Source: Oscillospiraceae bacterium
GTDB lineage: Bacteria > Bacillota > Clostridia > Oscillospirales > Oscillospiraceae
Length of the DNA stretch: 64,000 bases
Reading direction: 5' to 3'
Assembly: GCA_015067945.1 (NCBI GenBank)
Contig: SVLM01000006.1
Coordinates: 22,438-86,437 of the forward strand
The position numbers and the translations under genes are program-made. Of the stretch, positions 60,160 to 64,000 are shown piece by piece. The notes under the pieces were generated by a model. That model did not search any database. It saw nothing but the letters and a program-made list of their open reading frames with translations, and had not been told where the DNA came from. The first letter of the stretch is position 1. Every line of letters begins with the position of its first letter.

Positions 60160-61086
60160 ATGGGTGATTTTATGAGATTGTTTAACTGCATTAGGTACCT
60201 GAAATCATCTCCTTCACGGTGCATAATAGCAAGGACCGCTGCGTCATTCTTGCTTTTTGTTCTTCTCATTCTCAATGTTTTGACTGTTGCGGCTATTACT
60301 CCTAAACCCTACGTGGGGAACAAGTCCACGAAAGTATACCACATATCCTCTTGCACATATTCCGAAAAAATCTCTTCTGCCAATCGGGCTTACTTTAACT
60401 CCAGATCCGAAGCAGAGCGGAATGGTTATCGCCGTTGTTATTATTGCGGAGATGATGTTATAGAAGCAGGGCAAAGCGATGTATCCACAGAAAAACCTCA
60501 AGGCAATAGTCAAAAAAGCCTTGGTGAGAATACTTTGACTCGCTCGTTGTTCATTTGTGGCATACCCGCAATATTGCTCACCGTCGCAATGTATTACCTT
60601 TCAATATTTTGCGACAAACGTCACTATGTACGCATATCCAGAATCGCAAGAATTTGTATGGTGATATTTGGAATAATTGCGTTTCCCTGTGCATTTTGCA
60701 TTGCTGCGATTATTTTTGCTCTAGTGGGATTTGTGGCCATAATCGTAACAATAGTTAAAGCCCTGACCTGCTGTATAAGAAAGCTGCTGCATACAAACAA
60801 AGACAGTAACATGATCCATATTCATGTGCCTACTTTTCCAAAGGAATGTGAAGGGGGCAACCGAGAGAAAGAGCTAAGCGAAGACTCGCAGGAGCCAGTT
60901 TATTGTATGGAGGCAGCAAATGGCATGATGGTTAGAGTGCCGCAGAGTCAGCTGGAGGCATGGCAGGCCGAACAGGAACGGCAGCTGCAGGGTGAGGGAT
61001 TGGAACTGACAGAGCAAGAACGCAAAATGAAAGAAGCTATCTTGGAAAAGATATATGGAAGCAAAAGGAGTCCCGATGAAAACTAA
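60160..61086 (+). CDS. Membrane protein with Ada-like Cys domain and conserved C-tail
   Basis: 308 residues. A first membrane helix (about 28-47) is followed by an extracellular Ada-like metal site (YHISSCTYSEKI...YRRCYYC), two to three more helices (about 128-205) and a cytoplasmic tail whose last 60 residues (EPVYCMEAANGMMVRVPQS, AWQAEQERQLQGEG, LTEQERKMKEAILEKIYG) match the nested gene at 27973-28203. It overlaps the recombinase gene by 11 nt, so the two are co-expressed. Start is 60160 or 60172. Function unknown. Confidence 0.65.
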   Translation: MGDFMRLFNCIRYLKSSPSRCIIARTAASFLLFVLLILNVLTVAAITPKPYVGNKSTKVYHISSCTYSEKISSANRAYFNSRSEAERNGYRRCYYCGDDVIEAGQSDVSTEKPQGNSQKSLGENTLTRSLFICGIPAILLTVAMYYLSIFCDKRHYVRISRIARICMVIFGIIAFPCAFCIAAIIFALVGFVAIIVTIVKALTCCIRKLLHTNKDSNMIHIHVPTFPKECEGGNREKELSEDSQEPVYCMEAANGMMVRVPQSQLEAWQAEQERQLQGEGLELTEQERKMKEAILEKIYGSKRSPDEN

Positions 61087-62782
61087 CATCATATTGGATA
61101 CCGACGACGGTGTGATCTATGCCCGATATTCCAGTCATGCCCAACGGGATGTATCGATAGAGCAACAGATCCGTGCGTGCAAGCTTTTTGCAGAGCGTCA
61201 TGGGATCCGGGTTGTAGAAGTTTATGAAGACCGAGCTCTCACCGGCACAAATGACAAGCGTCCCGGATTTCAACGGATGATCCAGGACGCAAAGAAGAAT
61301 GATTGGAAATATGTGATAGTCTACACCCTGGACCGGTTCGCCCGGGATCGATATGACAGTGCCGTGTACAAGCGGCAGCTGAAGAACAGTGGCGTTAAGG
61401 TGCTTTCTGCTATGGAGAATATATCCGACGACCCCACCGGTGTGCTGATGGAGTCTCTGCTGGAAGGCCTGGCGGAATACTATTCCAAAGAGCTGTCCCG
61501 GAAGGTACAGCGAGGCATGGACGACAATGCCAGCAAGTGTATGGTCAACGGTGCACTGCCCTTGGGCTATGTCCGGGGCTCTGACGGCCGCTACGCCATC
61601 AAAGAGTCGGAAGCTGAGATTGTCCGGGAGATCTTCCGCCGTGTCAAGGATGGTGATACCCTGTTCCAGATCATCGACGATCTGAACGCCCGAGGTGTTA
61701 CCACCAAGAAGGGCAAGCGTTGGAACCGCTCCAGCTTTAATAGCCTGCTTAGCAACGAACGGTACACGGGCCTGTATGCCTACCGCGACATTCGGGTGCC
61801 GGGCGGCATTCCGCAGATTGTTTCGCAAGAGCTGTTCGACCAGGTGCAGTGCATTCTGCATCTGAAGCCTAATGCACGGAGAGATCCCACTGGCAAGACT
61901 CCGCAGAAGCGTCGGAGGGAAGGCGGTGTATACCTGCTTACTGGTAAACTGTTCTGCGGACACTGCAAGAACCCGATGATCGGCGTATCCGGTACAAGCC
62001 ATACGGATGTTCCGCATTTCTATTACACCTGCAAGGGTCGTCGTGCAGACCACGACAGCTGCGATAAAAAGAACGTCCGCAGAGATCACATCGAGCAGTT
62101 TGTGGCAACCGCATTGCGAGATACAATGCTGACAGATGAAGCGATAAGTGCCCTGGCGGATGCAGCAGTGGAATACCAGAATCGGTATGTCAATAACAAC
62201 GAGATTGATTCGCTGAAGAATCAGCTTGCCGATGTCACCCGATCCCTGAACAATCTGCTCTCGGCCATCGAAGCAGGCATTTTCTCCGCTACTACTCAGA
62301 GCCGGCTTGTCGAGTTGGAAACGCAAAAGCGAGATCTGACCCGGATGCTGACGGCCGCAGAGTCACAAGCAGAAGAGAAGCTGAGCAGGGAAGAAGTGGT
62401 TGCGGCTCTGGAAATGTTCCAGCATGGCGACGTCAACGATAAAGACTACCAGGAAGTATTGATCGACACATTCCTTGTCGCGGCCTATGTGTACGACGAC
62501 AAGGTGAAATTTGTGTTCAACCTGGGCGGTAAAACGAAAGACCAAACGGTCCCATTCGACATCGACACCGTCCCCCTGGACGAGGTTTGTATAAGCTCCC
62601 TAGAGGGCGACCAAAAAAGCAGGAAGAGCATTTGCTCTTCCTGCTTTTTTAATTTGGTCTGTGTCGGGATTCGAAGAGGGCGGCACCAGTCCGCAGACTG
62701 GTGCAACCAAGTGTCCAGTGGACACTTGGTTAGCCCGGGGGCAGAATCCATTTCTTTCAGAATGCACCCCTTGTGGGTGTAG
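61076..62782 (+). CDS. Large serine recombinase (integrase)
   Basis: 568 residues. Resolvase domain: ARYSSHAQRDVSIEQQIRAC (catalytic Ser), YEDRALTGTNDKRPGFQRM and YTLDRFARDRYD. Then the recombinase domain (about 160-270), a zinc ribbon (FCGHCKNPM...CKGRRADHDSC) and a C-terminal coiled coil. Excises and integrates the prophage at tRNA-Pro. ATG 61076 follows AAGGAG. The reading frame runs through its own terminator hairpin and palindromes to 62782, so about the last 60 residues are probably not native. Confidence 0.93.
   Translation: MKTNIILDTDDGVIYARYSSHAQRDVSIEQQIRACKLFAERHGIRVVEVYEDRALTGTNDKRPGFQRMIQDAKKNDWKYVIVYTLDRFARDRYDSAVYKRQLKNSGVKVLSAMENISDDPTGVLMESLLEGLAEYYSKELSRKVQRGMDDNASKCMVNGALPLGYVRGSDGRYAIKESEAEIVREIFRRVKDGDTLFQIIDDLNARGVTTKKGKRWNRSSFNSLLSNERYTGLYAYRDIRVPGGIPQIVSQELFDQVQCILHLKPNARRDPTGKTPQKRRREGGVYLLTGKLFCGHCKNPMIGVSGTSHTDVPHFYYTCKGRRADHDSCDKKNVRRDHIEQFVATALRDTMLTDEAISALADAAVEYQNRYVNNNEIDSLKNQLADVTRSLNNLLSAIEAGIFSATTQSRLVELETQKRDLTRMLTAAESQAEEKLSREEVVAALEMFQHGDVNDKDYQEVLIDTFLVAAYVYDDKVKFVFNLGGKTKDQTVPFDIDTVPLDEVCISSLEGDQKSRKSICSSCFFNLVCVGIRRGRHQSADWCNQVSSGHLVSPGAESISFRMHPLWV
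62604..62642 (+). terminator. Terminator inside the recombinase frame end
   Basis: AAAAAAGCAGGAAGAGCA-loop-TGCTCTTCCTGCTTTTTT, near-perfect dyad. It lies inside the open frame of the integrase. Confidence 0.75.
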
Positions 62783-62852
62783 GCTGAAAGAAATCCAGTA
62801 AGATCAACAGAAACGCGCGGACGACAACGCAAACGAATCCCGACACTCCGAC
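62650..62852. repeat. tRNA-3'-end-flanked hairpin repeat, copy B, with attR
   Basis: Left edge GTGTCGGGATTCGAA (inverted), right edge CAACGCAAACGAATCCCGAC. Inside are dyads GCACCAGTC/GACTGGTGC, AACCAAGTGTCC/GGACACTTGGTT and ATTTCTTTCAG/CTGAAAGAAAT. Inverse of copy A at 16978-17104, with the same hallmarks. Confidence 0.6.
62833..62852 (+). other. attR core (prophage right end)
   Basis: CGAATCCCGACACTCCGACC, identical to 21090-21109 in tRNA-Pro(CGG), 51 bp after the integrase stop. Confidence 0.65.
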
Positions 62853-62957
62853 CCTCAAATATTTGGGGTTTATGTTCCGTAGAAGATTACAAAACACTTG
62901 ACAATTTCTTCCGGTATATATTACGATGTAGGCAGCATATAAAAGAGGAGGATATTT

Positions 62958-63821
62958 ATGAAAAGAATCTTTGCGATGATTTTGCTGGTTGGTGTGCTGC
63001 TGACGCTGTGTGCCTGCGGATCGACAGATCAGCAAGAGCCCTCTGAACCCCAAAATCCCACAGAACCCACTGAGGAAATTGTTGTACCGCAGGTTGATCT
63101 GAAAATCAACCTGGAGAAGGAGGACACGGAAACCCATCTGCGGGTGTTTCCGGCCAACAGAACCTCCAGCCAGCAATACGCATATGTTCATGTCGCCGTC
63201 AATGGTGAAAAGGAAAGAGAGATGATCCGCTTTAAGCTGGAAAGACAGAAAGGTCAAAATGAGCAGGTGGAAGGTGACTTTGAAGTCTTACAGGACAGAC
63301 TGATTAATATGCCCGGTAATGGTGGCTATTGGATTCGATTTTTGATTACCGATGCCGATGTTTATTTCTACCGTATTACCCTCTATTATGGTGAGCATGA
63401 GATTCTGCTGGCCAGCAAAACCATTTATACACCCTACCAAAATGCTTACTATGATGATTCCAACTTTGCAGATGTGCCGCCGGAATTCCACCCCATGACC
63501 GGTTTGAATGATGAGGAACAGGAATTCTTTGACAAATGTAAGTACGCAGTGTTGGATTACTGTGCATCCAGCTATTACGTTGGTGTGAATCATTTGGAAG
63601 CATGGCAAGGCGAACAATCGCTGTATCTGCAGATTGAATTGCAAGTGACCGATGGCACAGAAGAAGTTTGGTTTGCAATCAGTCATTCCAACTCCGAAAG
63701 CTATATTGCAGGCACAAGCCGGGATGGAATTGTTCCGGAGGGCGAAGCGACAAAGGATCAAATCATGCGTAAGAATTATTTTTACGTAATGCAAGCCCTG
63801 TCTGAAGCGATTTCTGAGTAA
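62958..63821 (+). CDS. Lipoprotein, unknown function
   Basis: 287 residues. Signal peptide with lipobox LCAC (Cys20), a Pro/Glu-rich linker and a soluble domain (about 40-287) with many aromatic residues. It is outside the prophage. A TTGACA element lies about 60 nt upstream. SD AGAGGAGGATATTT. Family not recognised. Confidence 0.72.
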   Translation: MKRIFAMILLVGVLLTLCACGSTDQQEPSEPQNPTEPTEEIVVPQVDLKINLEKEDTETHLRVFPANRTSSQQYAYVHVAVNGEKEREMIRFKLERQKGQNEQVEGDFEVLQDRLINMPGNGGYWIRFLITDADVYFYRITLYYGEHEILLASKTIYTPYQNAYYDDSNFADVPPEFHPMTGLNDEEQEFFDKCKYAVLDYCASSYYVGVNHLEAWQGEQSLYLQIELQVTDGTEEVWFAISHSNSESYIAGTSRDGIVPEGEATKDQIMRKNYFYVMQALSEAISE

Positions 63822-63831
63822 GTTGATAAAC

Positions 63832-63860
63832 GTCCTCCCCGTGATGGGGAGGACGTTTTT
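63832..63860 (+). terminator. Terminator after the lipoprotein gene
   Basis: ACGTCCTCCCC-GTGAT-GGGGAGGACG then TTTTTG. Confidence 0.85.
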
Positions 63861-63884
63861 GCAGCAATACGACAATCATAACCA

Positions 63885-64000
63885 CCGGCCGTGCCGGTGG
63901 TATGCACTAGCCCCCTTGGGGCATGCCCTCGGCTGAGCCTATAGGCTCGTCGAATAGTCTGCCAACCGCACGACTTTCACGGGCTGCCCCTAAAGGGGCT
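63885..64000. repeat. Hairpin array at the window end
   Basis: No gene seen. Dyads CCACCGGC/GCCGGTGG, GCCCCCTTGGGGC, GAGCCTATAGGCTC and AGCCCCTAAAGGGGCT follow one another. It resembles the dyads in copies A and B. Confidence 0.6.

Larger units (their letters stand above)
21090..62852. mobile_element. Prophage integrated at tRNA-Pro(CGG)
   Basis: About 41.8 kb bounded by the direct repeat CGAATCCCGACACTCCGACC. It holds serine recombinase, ImmA, CI/Cro-type regulators, an early region, a DGR, an HUH replication gene, terminase, portal, scaffold, capsid, receptor-binding protein, amidase, holin and a giant virion-type protein. All expected packaging and lysis functions are open, so it may be inducible. 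No tail tube, sheath or tape measure is recognised, suggesting a short tail. Confidence 0.88.

Noticed and set aside
63885..64000. Possible CRISPR-like array of dyads at the end of the window.
   Set aside because: Units differ in sequence and spacing and no constant repeat or cas gene is seen.

Overview
The window looks like a chromosome segment of a gut Clostridia (Oscillospirales-type Firmicute) carrying a nearly complete prophage. The taxonomic call is an inference. It rests on strong AGGAGG ribosome binding sites, a moderately GC-rich genome, a tryptophan T-box, a Mn-type (yybP-ykoY) riboswitch, a choloylglycine hydrolase, MurNAc/GlcNAc salvage genes and typical Clostridia families (DUF523, DUF2344 with a TIGR03960-like radical SAM protein, GtrA, MATE).

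Host left part (1-21,110): mntP with its riboswitch; an FAD oxidoreductase with a DUF523 gene; a nagB-murQ-MurK-like operon; GtrA, an rRNA/tRNA methyltransferase and an alpha/beta hydrolase; a 1.5-kb non-coding stretch with two divergent transcripts that look like one structured-RNA family, followed by a T-box and trpB; a LysM-CAP protein with a 29-residue Cys-rich peptide; bile salt hydrolase and MATE; an esterase; an AT-rich type II restriction-modification pair beside tRNA-Pro(GGG); a DUF2344/radical SAM pair; a site-2 protease; and tRNA-Pro(CGG).

Prophage (about 21,090-62,852): a 20-bp segment of the 3' end of tRNA-Pro(CGG) is repeated at the far end beside a large serine recombinase. Nearly all phage genes run leftwards. 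From right to left these are: recombinase and its overlapping upstream gene (rightward), ImmA-like peptidase, CI-like and Cro-like regulators with a set of GTGTC-N6-GACAC operators, many small early genes with two tRNA-like sequences, an HNH endonuclease, a ParB/PAPS-reductase-like pair, a diversity-generating retroelement (DGR), more small genes, an HUH replication protein, then terminase, portal, scaffold, capsid, receptor-binding protein, amidase, holin and a 2,952-residue polyvalent giant protein. I recognise no tail tube, sheath or tape measure, which suggests a short-tailed (podovirus-like) virion.

The outstanding system is the DGR at 49,169-51,975: two target genes with C-terminal variable repeats, an Avd-like helper, a template repeat packed with AAC codons and a reverse transcriptase. 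By direct alignment, all 23 differences between the template and the two variable repeats fall at template adenines. The second surprise is a small gene with its own ribosome binding site nested out of frame inside the giant gene. It is homologous to the C-terminus of the gene overlapping the recombinase.

Host right part (62,853-64,000): a lipoprotein gene and an array of hairpins.
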